Shown here piece by piece: positions 8,829 to 18,455 of a DNA stretch of 64,000 bases. The notes under the pieces were generated by a model that did no database searches, was not told the DNA's origin, and worked only from the letters and a program-made list of their open reading frames with translations. Both the position numbers and the translations under genes were made by a program. This DNA is from Pseudomonas congelans (lineage in GTDB: Bacteria; Pseudomonadota; Gammaproteobacteria; Pseudomonadales; Pseudomonadaceae). Location of the stretch: contig NZ_FNJH01000010.1 of NCBI RefSeq assembly GCF_900103225.1, positions 118,834 through 182,833 on the forward strand. Direction: 5' to 3'. Within the stretch, counting starts at the first letter, position 1. The number at the start of each line of letters is the position of its first letter.

Positions 8829-9578
8829 ATGACTCAGACGTTCGATATAGAAGCATTGATCAAGCTGCGCAAGCAGACGCGCGCTATCTCCGACGCGCTC
8901 AAGGTGCAGGCGTCCGACTATCTGTCGACCCTCGCGCTGCTGATACGCCCGCAGACATTCTTCGGTGAATACCTGCAGGGCGCGCAGCGCAGCAGCGGCC
9001 GCGAGACGCAGCACCATTTCAAGGAGCTCAAGGAGCTCTATGACCGCATTGCTTCGGCAGAGCCGTTCAAGCTGGTCAATGAACTGGAAGTGCCGCTGAA
9101 CCTGATCAGCACCACCCCCGAGCTGTTCCCGCTCGAATACGACATGGTGTTGTCACAAAGCGGGCAGACCATTCGCATCACCAGTCCGGTGCGTTGGGTG
9201 GTGGGCTTCAACTCGTTCGATCTGGCGCAGTTTCGCAAGGTCATCAAAGACCCGAATCGCAGCAGCGCCGAGCTGTATCGTTATGTAGTGCATTATCTGG
9301 TGCTGTTCTACTGCCTGAGCAAGTCACCGGGCATGAGCCGCCTGTTCGAAGGGCTGCGCTTCCCGGTCAGTTTCGAGCGATTGAAAGACTTTGGCGACCT
9401 GCCGTTCTGCGTGATCAGCTCGCCGGTACGCTCCGAACTGCCGGATGAGTCGGTCATTCGCAACAGTACGCAGATCGCGGGCAATACCAGCTTCGAAGAA
9501 TTGGTCGGACACGAAAACATTCTGGAAATGAACGATGAAATCCGTCAGCGTCTGCTGCTGACGATTGAAGGACTCTAA
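8829..9578 (+). CDS. T6SS-locus protein of unknown function, first gene of the cluster
   Basis: A 249-residue soluble protein with no signal peptide or membrane segment and no motif I recognise. It stands 69 bases before tssB at the head of the T6SS genes, so it is probably a locus-specific accessory or assembly protein. The start at 8829 follows AAGGA at 8813-8817; an in-frame ATG at 8736 would add 31 atypical residues (cysteine- and proline-rich, poor codon use). It is mixed alpha/beta in composition with conserved-looking stretches (VRWVVGFNSFDLAQFRKVI, LRFPVSFERLKDFGDLPF). It is not TssA, which is encoded at the other end of the cluster. Confidence 0.7.
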   Translation: MTQTFDIEALIKLRKQTRAISDALKVQASDYLSTLALLIRPQTFFGEYLQGAQRSSGRETQHHFKELKELYDRIASAEPFKLVNELEVPLNLISTTPELFPLEYDMVLSQSGQTIRITSPVRWVVGFNSFDLAQFRKVIKDPNRSSAELYRYVVHYLVLFYCLSKSPGMSRLFEGLRFPVSFERLKDFGDLPFCVISSPVRSELPDESVIRNSTQIAGNTSFEELVGHENILEMNDEIRQRLLLTIEGL

Positions 9579-9647
9579 TCGCGCCCGGCCTGCCGCAGGC
9601 CCGGTACGCAAACGACTTGCAGCGAGTTGCTCGCACAGGAGATGACG

Positions 9648-10181
9648 ATGGCGAAGAAGGAAAGTACCCAGCACAAACTTGACCGCGTTCGCGCGCCTCG
9701 GGTCCATATCACTTACGACGTGGACATCGGCGATGCTCAGGAAAAGAAAGAGCTGCCATTCGTTGTAGGCGTTCTGGGCGATTTCTCCGGCAACCCGCTG
9801 GAGCCGCTGCCCAAGCTCAAGGATCGCAAGTTCATCTTCATCGACCGCGACAACTTCAACGGCGTCCTGAAAGGCATCAAGCCGCGCCTGGCGTATCGCG
9901 TCGACAACACCCTGGCAAAAGACGGCACCCAACTCGGTGTCGAGCTGAACTTCAATGCGCTGGAAGACTTCGAGCCGCAGAACGTCGTGCGTCAGGTCGA
10001 GCCGCTGCGCAAGCTGCTGGAAGTGCGCAACAAGCTGGCTGACCTGCGTAACAAGATGGGTGGCAACGACAAGCTTGAAGAACTGCTGATGGACGTGTTG
10101 CAGAACACTGAAAAGCTGAAAACCCTGGGCAAGGAATTCGGCCGTGAAGCCGCCGTTCCCGCCACCGACAGCAAAGAGTAA
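9648..10181 (+). CDS. tssB: T6SS sheath small subunit TssB (VipA)
   Basis: 177 residues, the normal length for TssB. It carries the characteristic N-terminal region RAPRVHITYDVDIGDAQEKK, then ELPFVVGVLGDFSG and RKFIFIDRDNFN. With TssC it forms the contractile sheath around the Hcp tube. The start at 9648 follows AGGAG at 9638-9642; upstream in-frame starts would add only a few residues. It is followed 14 bases later by tssC. Confidence 0.97.
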   Translation: MAKKESTQHKLDRVRAPRVHITYDVDIGDAQEKKELPFVVGVLGDFSGNPLEPLPKLKDRKFIFIDRDNFNGVLKGIKPRLAYRVDNTLAKDGTQLGVELNFNALEDFEPQNVVRQVEPLRKLLEVRNKLADLRNKMGGNDKLEELLMDVLQNTEKLKTLGKEFGREAAVPATDSKE

Positions 10182-10195
10182 GGAGGAGCCTGACG

Positions 10196-11698
10196 ATGAC
10201 CGATAAGCAACCCGTGACTCAGCAGGACAGCACCCTGGTTGAAGTGGAAAACTTCGCCCCGCAATCCTCCCTGCTCGACAGCATCATTTCCGAAAGCCGC
10301 GTTGCGCGCTCCGAAACCGAGCGCACCCGTACCCGCGATCTGATCGGCGAACTGGTGGCTCAGGTACTTGAAGGCGAAATGACGCCGAGCAAGGACCTGA
10401 TTGCCGTGCTCGACGCGCGCATCGCCGAGATCGATTCGATGCTCTCCGAGCAAATGAATGAAATCATGCACGCCCGTGAATTCCAGCAACTGGAAGCGTC
10501 CTGGCGCGGCCTGAAATATCAGGTTGACCAGACCGAGACCAGCACCACGCTGAAGATTCACCTGCTCAACGCGTCGAAAAAAGACCTCGTGCGTGACCTC
10601 AAGGCGTCGTCCGAATTCGACCAGAGCGCACTGTTCAAGAAGATCTACGAAGAAGAGTACGGCACCTTCGGTGGCGCGCCGTTCGGCATGTTGCTGGGTG
10701 ACTACGAGTTCAACCGCAGCCCGGAAGACATGTACCTGCTGGAAGAGATCTCCCACGTGGCAGCCGCTGCCCACGCGCCGTTCATCTCGGCAGCCTCGGC
10801 CGAGTTGTTCGGCTGGGACTCGTTCACCGACATGGCCGGCCCTCGCGATCTGGCGAAGATCTTCGACACAGTCGAATACGCCAAGTGGAAGTCGTTCCGC
10901 GCCTCTGAAGACTCCCGCTACGTCGGCCTGACTCTGCCGCACGTGCTGGGTCGTCTGCCGTATGGCCCGGATACCACGCCTGTCGAAGAATTCAACTTCG
11001 TCGAAAGCGTCGATGGCCGTGACCACAACAAATACCTGTGGATGAACGCTGCCTACGCGCTGGGCACCCGCGTGACCGATGCGTTCTCGCGCTATGGCTG
11101 GTGCGTGGCGATCCGTGGTGTGGAAGGCGGTGGTCTGGTCGAAGGCCTGCCGACGCACACCTTCAAGACCGATGACGGCGAAATCGCGCTCAAATGCCCG
11201 ACTGAAATCGCCATCACCGACCGTCGCGAAAAAGAGCTCTCGGACCTCGGCTTCATTCCGCTGGTTCACTGCAAAGGCACCGACTACGCCGCGTTTTTCG
11301 GCACCCAGTCGACCCAGAAGCAGAAGCAGTACAACACCGACATTGCCAACGCCAACGCGCGTCTGTCGGCGCAACTGCAATACATCTTCGCGACCTCGCG
11401 TATCGCTCACTACATGAAAGCGATCATGCGCGACAAGATCGGCAGTTTTGCATCGCGTAAGGATGTCGAGCTGTTCCTCAACAAGTGGCTGTCCAGCTAC
11501 GTGTTGCTGGATGACACCGCCAGCCAGGAAGCCAAGGCCAAGTTCCCGCTGCGCGAGGCGCGTGCCGAAGTGTTCGAAGTTCCTGGCAAACCTGGCGTCT
11601 ACAAGGCCGTGACTTACCTGCGTCCGCATTACCAACTGGATGAACTGACGGCATCGCTGCGTCTGGTCGCCGAATTGCCGCAATCGACACGCGGCTAA
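10196..11698 (+). CDS. tssC: T6SS sheath large subunit TssC (VipB)
   Basis: 500 residues, typical of TssC. Recognisable family segments are EFQQLEASWRGLKYQV, the YGTFGGAPFGMLLGDYEF region and PYGPDTTPVEEFNF, plus the C-terminal GVYKAVTYLRPHYQLDEL. It partners TssB in the sheath, and ClpV recycles the complex after contraction. A strong AAGGAGGAG site lies before the start. It is the second gene of the tssBC pair, with high GC and no anomalies. Confidence 0.98.
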   Translation: MTDKQPVTQQDSTLVEVENFAPQSSLLDSIISESRVARSETERTRTRDLIGELVAQVLEGEMTPSKDLIAVLDARIAEIDSMLSEQMNEIMHAREFQQLEASWRGLKYQVDQTETSTTLKIHLLNASKKDLVRDLKASSEFDQSALFKKIYEEEYGTFGGAPFGMLLGDYEFNRSPEDMYLLEEISHVAAAAHAPFISAASAELFGWDSFTDMAGPRDLAKIFDTVEYAKWKSFRASEDSRYVGLTLPHVLGRLPYGPDTTPVEEFNFVESVDGRDHNKYLWMNAAYALGTRVTDAFSRYGWCVAIRGVEGGGLVEGLPTHTFKTDDGEIALKCPTEIAITDRREKELSDLGFIPLVHCKGTDYAAFFGTQSTQKQKQYNTDIANANARLSAQLQYIFATSRIAHYMKAIMRDKIGSFASRKDVELFLNKWLSSYVLLDDTASQEAKAKFPLREARAEVFEVPGKPGVYKAVTYLRPHYQLDELTASLRLVAELPQSTRG

Positions 11699-11725
11699 CG
11701 TCAATCACTTAGCCAGGGAGGCAAC

Positions 11726-12208
11726 ATGAGTAGTCAACACAAGCTGTTGCCTTCATTGCTGGATCGATTGCTCGACGATCGTCCACATCAGTCCGTGGAA
11801 TCGTCATCGCAGCGGTTGAGCTCGCTGGCCGATTACAAGGCCAGCATCGTTCGTGACCTGGAGATTCTGGTGAACACTCGCCAGTCTCTGGTCGCTGGCG
11901 AGCTGGAAGGTTTCGCCAATCTGAGCGGCACCATCCTCGACTACGGTATGCCCGACTTCACCAGTAGAAGCGTGCTCGACCCACAGGATCGTCTTTTGAT
12001 CCAGCGCCAGCTGGAAAAGGCCATCTCGGTGGGCGACCGACGCTTTCGCAGCGTGAAAGTCCAGTTGCTTGCACAACAGACCGGCCAACGCATGCTGACT
12101 TTTCGTGTGGACGCAGTACTGCGTCTGCAGGACATTTCGCGTCAGGTTTCCTTTGACGCCGTGCTGCAGGTCAACACTCAGGAATACAAAGTGCAGAACC
12201 TCAACTGA
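11726..12208 (+). CDS. tssE: T6SS baseplate protein TssE (gp25-like)
   Basis: 160 residues with the gp25/lysozyme-like fold of the phage baseplate wedge. The key segments are LPSLLDRLLDD near the N-terminus, VRDLEILVNTRQ and GTILDYGMPDFTSR. It joins TssF, TssG and TssK in the baseplate that nucleates sheath assembly. AGGGAGG precedes the start. Its stop codon overlaps the start of tssF by one base (TGATG), so translation is likely coupled. Confidence 0.96.
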   Translation: MSSQHKLLPSLLDRLLDDRPHQSVESSSQRLSSLADYKASIVRDLEILVNTRQSLVAGELEGFANLSGTILDYGMPDFTSRSVLDPQDRLLIQRQLEKAISVGDRRFRSVKVQLLAQQTGQRMLTFRVDAVLRLQDISRQVSFDAVLQVNTQEYKVQNLN

Positions 12209-14040
12209 TGCTCGACGATCTGCTGCCCTATTACGAGAAGGAACTCTCGCACCTGCGCTTTCTGGGCCAGGAATTTGCCGCTCAATATCCGAAGATCGCT
12301 TCGCGACTGCTGATTGAGGGCGACAACTGCGAGGACCCGCATACGGAGCGCCTGATCGAGGCGTTCTCGTTCCTGTCGGCGCGCGTGCACAAGAAACTCG
12401 ATGACGAGTTTCCGGAAATCGTCGAGTCGTTCCTCGAGGTGCTATACCCGCATTACCTGCGCCCTACCCCGTCGATGTCCATCGTCGAGTTCAACATGGG
12501 CAAGCAGGAAAAGGTCACCGAGTCCTATCGCGTGGCTCGACACACCGAGCTGCACGCCAATCCGGTGGATGGCATCGTGTGCAAGTTCCGGACGTGCTAC
12601 CCGGTCGAGTTATGGCCGATTGCCGTGCAGAGCGCGTCGTTCATCGAAATGGAGCGTTCGGCGTTCAACGGCCACAGCGCAGACCTGATTGCGCGTCTGC
12701 GCATTGGTCTGACGGCCACCTCCGACGTGTTGTTCGGCAAGATGGAAATGGACAGCCTGCGCTTCTTCCTCGATGGCGAAAGCACGCTCATGCATCAGCT
12801 GTATGAGCTGCTGTTCAATAACCTGGCCAAGGCCACGCTGTCCTTCGAAGACGAAGGCCGCATTCGCGAAGTGGTGCTGCCAGCCGGTGCCTTGAAGTCT
12901 GTCGGTTACGGTCTGGATGAAGGGCTGGTGGATTACTCGGAGCGTTCGTTTCTGGGTTATCGGTTGCTGCACGAGTACTTCACCTTCCCGGACAAGTTCA
13001 TGTTCTTCGACCTGTCGGGCTTTGCGCGCATTCTGGCGGGTAAAGAGATCGGCAAAGTGGAGATCAATTTCTACTTTTCCGACTACGACCTGACGGATCG
13101 TCTGGCACGCCTGACGCAGAACATCAGCCGCAACAATTTCAAGCTCAACTGCACGCCGATCATAAACCTGTTCCGCCAGCAGGCCGAGCCGATCAAGCTG
13201 ACCCACGTCCAGCATGAATACGCTGTCACGCCGGATGTGCGCCTGCAAAGCTCCGCCGAAGTGGTCTCGATCGATCGCGTGCGCCGGGTGAAGAAGATCA
13301 ATGGCAATGACCAGGTCGGCACCTGCCATCCGTTCTTCGAACCACGCGGCGATCAAGGCCCGGGGCAGAGTTTCTGGATCGCCCGGCGCCGGCCTACGCA
13401 GAGTCGGCAAAGCGATGGCTCGAACATGTTCATCCGGGTCGTGGATCGGGATCTGGAGCTGATCGATTCCAACAACGACACGCTAAGTATCCGTCTGACA
13501 TGCAGCAATCGCGACCTGCCATTGATGCTGCCTTTCGGCGGCGAGCGCGGCGATTTCAATATTCCTTCGAATTCGGTGATCAAGGACATCCGCTGCCTGC
13601 GCAAGCCGACGGCGACGGTGCGTGTGCCGCTGGGCAACGGGGTGATCTGGCGGCTTATTTCGCACCTGTCACTCAACCACATGTCGCTGGTTTCCAAGGG
13701 ACGCGAGGTGCTGCTGGAACTGCTGTCGCTATACAACTACCGCAACGTGTCGGCGATTCGCAAACAGATCAACGGGATCGTTTCGGTGAGCAGCGAGCCG
13801 GTCGTGGCGCGCATCGGCCATCCGCGCCCGAACTTCGTGCGCGGCGTCGGCATTACGCTGAAGTTCGATGAAAGCCAGTACACCGGCAGCGGCGTGTTCC
13901 TGTTCGGCATGGTGCTTGACCACTTCTTTGGTCAGTACTGCTCGATGAACAGCTTTACCCAATTAACCCTTCGCACCTTGCAGCGCGAAAAGAGAGTGGT
14001 CCAATGGCCCCCGCGAACAGGCGATCAACCCCTGGTCTGA
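12208..14040 (+). CDS. tssF: T6SS baseplate protein TssF
   Basis: 610 residues. The N-terminus, LLPYYEKELSHLRFLGQEFA, followed by FAAQYPKIASRL and DPHTERLIEAFSFL, is the hallmark of TssF (ImpG/VasA). TssF is a wedge protein related to phage T4 gp6 and assembles with TssG, TssE and TssK. Its end overlaps tssG by 37 bases. No membrane segment; cytoplasmic. Confidence 0.97.
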   Translation: MLDDLLPYYEKELSHLRFLGQEFAAQYPKIASRLLIEGDNCEDPHTERLIEAFSFLSARVHKKLDDEFPEIVESFLEVLYPHYLRPTPSMSIVEFNMGKQEKVTESYRVARHTELHANPVDGIVCKFRTCYPVELWPIAVQSASFIEMERSAFNGHSADLIARLRIGLTATSDVLFGKMEMDSLRFFLDGESTLMHQLYELLFNNLAKATLSFEDEGRIREVVLPAGALKSVGYGLDEGLVDYSERSFLGYRLLHEYFTFPDKFMFFDLSGFARILAGKEIGKVEINFYFSDYDLTDRLARLTQNISRNNFKLNCTPIINLFRQQAEPIKLTHVQHEYAVTPDVRLQSSAEVVSIDRVRRVKKINGNDQVGTCHPFFEPRGDQGPGQSFWIARRRPTQSRQSDGSNMFIRVVDRDLELIDSNNDTLSIRLTCSNRDLPLMLPFGGERGDFNIPSNSVIKDIRCLRKPTATVRVPLGNGVIWRLISHLSLNHMSLVSKGREVLLELLSLYNYRNVSAIRKQINGIVSVSSEPVVARIGHPRPNFVRGVGITLKFDESQYTGSGVFLFGMVLDHFFGQYCSMNSFTQLTLRTLQREKRVVQWPPRTGDQPLV

Positions 14041-15074
14041 TCGACCAGGCAAGGGCTGAGCCGCACCGATTCGAATTTTTCCAGTTGGTGCGTTTGCTTC
14101 GCCTGCACTACAGCAGGAACGGGCGTATGGACCTGGAAACCAGGCCGCACGAAGACCCTCTGCGCTTTCGTTCGCAGCTGTCGCTGAACTTCCCGGCCAG
14201 TGAAGTCAGCGACCTGCAGTTCGAACGCGAAGGCAAGCTCTCGGCGGCAGGTTTGCCGCTGTCCGAGGTGCAGGTCACGTTCATGGGCCTGGTCGGTCCT
14301 TCGGGCGTGCTGCCGCGCCCGTACACCGAGCTGCTGATCGACCGGCATATCCAGTATCGAGACGACGCCGCACATGCGTTTCTGGATATCTTTTCGCATC
14401 GCATGACCACGCTGTTTTACGAGGCGTGGCAGAAGTACAAGTTTTACATCGAGTACGAGCGCAACGGCACCTCGAACTTCGACCGTTATTTGCTCAACCT
14501 GGTGGGGTTCGGTCCCGAAGGCCTGAAGCAGAAGTTCGATAAGGGCGAGTCTCCCCTGCGTCGCGAACTGTTCAGCTACTTCTCGGGCATGTTCGCCCAG
14601 AAGCCGCGCAACGCCCTGAACCTTGAGGTCATGCTGAGTTTTTACTTCTCGCTGCCGTTCAAGATCCAGCAGTTCGCCGGACGCTGGCTGAAGCTCGACA
14701 GCAGCCAGTGCACGCAGCTGGGCCGCAAGAATGCAGTGCTGGGGCAAAGCGCCGTGGCCGGCAATCGTGTCTGGGATTACCAGTCGTGTGTGCGTATCGA
14801 AATGGGGCCTCTGGATCTGGCCGACTACCAGCGTTTTCAGCCAGGCACAGTGGACTACCGCAAGCTGGTTGAACTGGTGCGTTTTTATGTGGGTGCCGAA
14901 CTGGACTTCCAGATTGCACCCAGGCTCAAGCGCGAAGCTGTACCCGTGGCCCGTCTGGGCCGCCAAGGCAATGTATCGCTGGGCTGGCTTGGCTGGCTCA
15001 AACGCCCCGGTGTCGACGTGGAGCCTTCCCGTTGCGCCGTTTTCCATATTCCTTTTGATGGGGTCTCCCTGTGA
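14004..15074 (+). CDS. tssG: T6SS baseplate protein TssG
   Basis: 356 residues of the ImpH/TssG family. It shows the N-terminal HRFEFFQLVRLLRL motif, then DPLRFRSQLSLNFPASEV and the LTVTFMGLVGPSGVLP-type segment (here QVTFMGLVGPSGVLPRPYTE). It is a wedge partner of TssF. The start lies inside the end of tssF and the stop overlaps the GTG start of tssH, which indicates a tightly coupled operon. Confidence 0.96.
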   Translation: MAPANRRSTPGLIDQARAEPHRFEFFQLVRLLRLHYSRNGRMDLETRPHEDPLRFRSQLSLNFPASEVSDLQFEREGKLSAAGLPLSEVQVTFMGLVGPSGVLPRPYTELLIDRHIQYRDDAAHAFLDIFSHRMTTLFYEAWQKYKFYIEYERNGTSNFDRYLLNLVGFGPEGLKQKFDKGESPLRRELFSYFSGMFAQKPRNALNLEVMLSFYFSLPFKIQQFAGRWLKLDSSQCTQLGRKNAVLGQSAVAGNRVWDYQSCVRIEMGPLDLADYQRFQPGTVDYRKLVELVRFYVGAELDFQIAPRLKREAVPVARLGRQGNVSLGWLGWLKRPGVDVEPSRCAVFHIPFDGVSL

Positions 15075-17674
15075 ACCTGAAGTCCCTGTTCGCCAAGCTG
15101 AACGAAACGAGCCGCACTGCCACTGAAAGCGCTGCTGCGCTGTGCCTGTCGGAGAACCATTACGACGTTGAAGTCGAGCACTTGCTGCTGCAATTGCTCG
15201 ATAACAACGACAACGATCTGCCGGTGATCCTGCGCCACTACGATGTGGTGCCTGATCGCCTGCAGGCACAGTTGGTCACCGCGCTGGGGACGTTCAAGAA
15301 AGGCAACACGCGGACGCCTGCGCTCTCGCCGCACATCACCCGCATGATCGAGCAGGCCTGGGTGCTGGCATCGATCGAGTTCGGTCAGTCTCAGATCCGT
15401 ACCGGCCATCTTGTGCAGGCATTGCTGGATGACGATGCACTGCGTCGCGTGGTCATCGGCTCGGCGCCGGAGCTGGAGAAGATCAACGCTGACGACCTGC
15501 GCCTGAACATGAGCGCGCTGGTCGAGGGCAGCCCCGAGACCAGGCTGAGCAAGCCACTGGCCAACGCCGACGCCAGCACGGGCGCCACCACCAAAGGCAA
15601 CGGCAAGACGCCGGCCCTGGACCAGTACACCGTCAACCTGACCCAGAGCGCTCGCGATGGTCGGATCGACCCGGTGCTGGGACGCGAATTCGAAGTGCGG
15701 CAGATGGTCGACATCCTGACCCGCCGCCGCCAGAACAACCCGATCCTGACCGGTGAAGCCGGCGTCGGTAAAACAGCCGTGGTGGAGGGCCTGGCGCTGC
15801 GCATCGTGCAGGGCGACGTGCCGTCGGTGCTCAAGGGCGTCGCCATTCACACGCTGGATCTGGGCCTGTTGCAGGCCGGCGCCGGGGTCAAGGGCGAGTT
15901 CGAAAACCGCCTCAAGTCGGTCATCGAAGAAACCAAACGCAGCCTGCACCCGATTATTCTGTTTATTGATGAAGCCCACACGCTGATCGGTTCGGGCGGG
16001 CAAGCCGGGCAGAACGATGCCGCCAATCTGCTCAAGCCTGCCCTGGCGCGCGGCGAGCTGCGCACCATCGCCGCCACCACCTGGGCCGAGTACAAAAAGT
16101 ATTTCGAGAAGGATGCCGCGCTGGCTCGACGCTTCCAGGTCGTGAAAGTCGAAGAGCCTGACGAAGACAAGGCCATCCACATGCTTCGCGGGTTGCTGGC
16201 GAAGATGCAGGAACACCACAAGGTCGCTGTGATGGACGAAGCGCTGGTGCAGGCCGTGCGCCTGTCCAATCGTTACATCACTGGCCGCCAGCTGCCCGAC
16301 AAGGCAGTCAGCGTGCTCGACACCGCTTGCGCACGCGTTGCTCTGGGCCAATCAGCACAGCCGGGAGCGCTGGAAGACTGCAAGCGTCACATCGACAACC
16401 TGAACGCAGAAATCACCGTACTGGAGCAGGAAACCGCCAAGGGCAGCGATCACGCACGCCGCCTGACAGCCCTGCATGAAGAGCTGAAAGCCGAACAGGA
16501 GACCCGCGAGTCGCTGGAACAGCAGTGGAAACGCGAGCTGGAGCTGGTCGAGAAGCTAGGAGCACTCAGCGTTCCGGAAAGCGGCGAGCCTGATGCCGGG
16601 CAGATTGCTGCGGTACGCGCAGAACTGGCCAGCGTGCAGGGCGAACAACCGCTGGTCCACGCACTGGTCGATGGCGGCACGATTGGCGAGGTGATTTCCG
16701 GCTGGACCGGCATTCCGCTGGGCAAGATGCTGCGCGACGAAATCGACACCGTGCAAAGCCTGCCCGCGCTGCTGGGCGAACGCGTGCTGGGTCAGGACCA
16801 CGCACTCGAAGAGATCGGCAAGCGCATCAAGATTTCCCGTGCCCGCATGGAAGACCCGAACAAGCCGATCGGTGTGTTCCTGCTGTTGGGCCCGAGCGGT
16901 GTCGGCAAGACCGAAACGGCACTGGCCCTGGCTGACACGCTGTATGGCGGCGAACGTAACGTCATCACCATCAACATGTCCGAATATCAGGAAGCCCACA
17001 CCGTCTCCAGCCTGAAAGGCTCACCGCCTGGCTATGTCGGTTATGGCGAAGGTGGCGTGCTCACCGAAGCCGTGCGCCGCAAGCCTTACAGCGTGGTGCT
17101 GCTCGACGAGGTGGAGAAAGCCCACCCGGATGTGCTCGAGCTGTTTTTCCAGGTCTTCGACAAAGGCGTGCTGGACGATGGCGAAGGTCGCGAGATCAAC
17201 TTCCGCAATACCGTGATCATCCTCACCTCCAACACCGGCACTGATCGCATCATGCAGTGGTGCCTGAACACCGAGCAGAAGCCGACTCCCGACGACATCG
17301 TGGAAGGCCTGCGCGACGAGCTGAATCAGGTGTTCAAACCGGCCTTCCTGGGTCGCCTGACCATCGTGCCGTATTACCCGGTGCAGGACGCGATTCTGGA
17401 ACGCATCGTCGGCCTGAAACTGGAGCGCATCCGCAAGCGTTTCGAGCGCAATCATCAGGCGGTGCTGCGTTACGACGAAGCGCTGATCAAGGCTATCGCG
17501 TCGCGCTGCACGGAAGTCGACAGCGGCGCACGCAATATCGACAACATCCTGTCCAAGACCCTCATGCCGGAGCTCGCTCAGCGGGTGCTGGAGCGGATGG
17601 CGCAGGACAAGCCGATTCAGAGCCTGGCCATCGACCTGGGCAGCGATGGCGACTTCGCTTACACCCTGAGCTGA
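15071..17674 (+). CDS. tssH: T6SS AAA+ ATPase ClpV (TssH)
   Basis: 867 residues, the full length of ClpV. An N-terminal double-Clp domain (about 1-150) is followed by two AAA+ modules with Walker A motifs GEAGVGKT (about residue 230) and GPSGVGKT (about residue 608) and Walker B IILFIDEAH and VVLLDEVEKAH. A middle coiled-coil region with heptads lies at about 420-510. ClpV extracts TssC from contracted sheaths so that they can be reused. Translation starts at GTG 15071, overlapping the TssG stop by four bases. Confidence 0.97.
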   Translation: MNLKSLFAKLNETSRTATESAAALCLSENHYDVEVEHLLLQLLDNNDNDLPVILRHYDVVPDRLQAQLVTALGTFKKGNTRTPALSPHITRMIEQAWVLASIEFGQSQIRTGHLVQALLDDDALRRVVIGSAPELEKINADDLRLNMSALVEGSPETRLSKPLANADASTGATTKGNGKTPALDQYTVNLTQSARDGRIDPVLGREFEVRQMVDILTRRRQNNPILTGEAGVGKTAVVEGLALRIVQGDVPSVLKGVAIHTLDLGLLQAGAGVKGEFENRLKSVIEETKRSLHPIILFIDEAHTLIGSGGQAGQNDAANLLKPALARGELRTIAATTWAEYKKYFEKDAALARRFQVVKVEEPDEDKAIHMLRGLLAKMQEHHKVAVMDEALVQAVRLSNRYITGRQLPDKAVSVLDTACARVALGQSAQPGALEDCKRHIDNLNAEITVLEQETAKGSDHARRLTALHEELKAEQETRESLEQQWKRELELVEKLGALSVPESGEPDAGQIAAVRAELASVQGEQPLVHALVDGGTIGEVISGWTGIPLGKMLRDEIDTVQSLPALLGERVLGQDHALEEIGKRIKISRARMEDPNKPIGVFLLLGPSGVGKTETALALADTLYGGERNVITINMSEYQEAHTVSSLKGSPPGYVGYGEGGVLTEAVRRKPYSVVLLDEVEKAHPDVLELFFQVFDKGVLDDGEGREINFRNTVIILTSNTGTDRIMQWCLNTEQKPTPDDIVEGLRDELNQVFKPAFLGRLTIVPYYPVQDAILERIVGLKLERIRKRFERNHQAVLRYDEALIKAIASRCTEVDSGARNIDNILSKTLMPELAQRVLERMAQDKPIQSLAIDLGSDGDFAYTLS

Positions 17675-17699
17675 TCGATCACCCCATAGGTAAGACGTG

Positions 17700-18455
17700 A
17701 TGAATAAAAGACTTCAAGGCAATTGTTCCTCGAAGCCAGCCTTGGCAAGGTGCCTGGCTGTTCTGGCAATGATGATGGCTCTGTCCGCCTGCGGCGTGAC
17801 AGACCGTGTCGCCAAGCGCATGGATGACACCTGGGCTGGCGACATGATGTTCGGTGACAACGAAAAGGTCATCCTGACGACTGACGGCGGCAACCAGCTC
17901 AACCCCGACGAGTACGGCAAACCGCTCTCGGTGGTGGTGCGCGTTTATCAACTGTCCTCTCTGGAGCGCTTCGAGTCGATCAACGCCGACACCCTCTGGG
18001 ATGATCCGCAAAAGGCTCTGGGCAACACGCTGGTCGAAAGCCGGGAGCTGATTCTGTTGCCAGGCATGGGCCAGACCGATCAATGGCCGCTGAACCCGAA
18101 TGCCTCGTACGTGGGCATCGCGGCGTTCTTCCGCACCGACGTCGACAGCCGCTGGAAGGTCGCGTTCGACGCCAATACGCTGCGCAAGGATGGCATCTGG
18201 TTCTCGTCCGACGGCGTGCGTGTGCTGGTGGACAACAACTACATCCTCGCGGTGCGTGGTGTGGACGTGCTGAACAAACTCAAGACTGAAGAGCAGTTCA
18301 ACAAATCCAATTCGATTCCCGAACAACCCGCCGGCAAAAGCATGACCGAGCGCGCGCAGGACGCAGCTGTCCAGCAGGTTCAGGACTCGGCCGGCAGTGC
18401 TGCCAAAAAGGCAGCTGACTCACAATTCAATTCTCTGTTGGAAGGCGCCAAATGA
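17700..18455 (+). CDS. tssJ: T6SS outer-membrane lipoprotein TssJ
   Basis: 251 residues. A long signal sequence ends in the lipobox LSAC (residues near 29-32), so the mature protein is lipid-anchored. The following beta-sandwich domain (VVVRVYQLSSLERFESI, KAFG-like LPGMGQTDQWPL, YVGIAAFF) is typical of TssJ, which binds the periplasmic domain of TssM. The C-terminus (about 200-251) is an unusual lysine/glutamine/alanine-rich tail beyond the core fold. GTG at 17697 directly precedes ATG 17700, and either could initiate; both have only a weak ribosome site. Confidence 0.93.
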   Translation: MNKRLQGNCSSKPALARCLAVLAMMMALSACGVTDRVAKRMDDTWAGDMMFGDNEKVILTTDGGNQLNPDEYGKPLSVVVRVYQLSSLERFESINADTLWDDPQKALGNTLVESRELILLPGMGQTDQWPLNPNASYVGIAAFFRTDVDSRWKVAFDANTLRKDGIWFSSDGVRVLVDNNYILAVRGVDVLNKLKTEEQFNKSNSIPEQPAGKSMTERAQDAAVQQVQDSAGSAAKKAADSQFNSLLEGAK

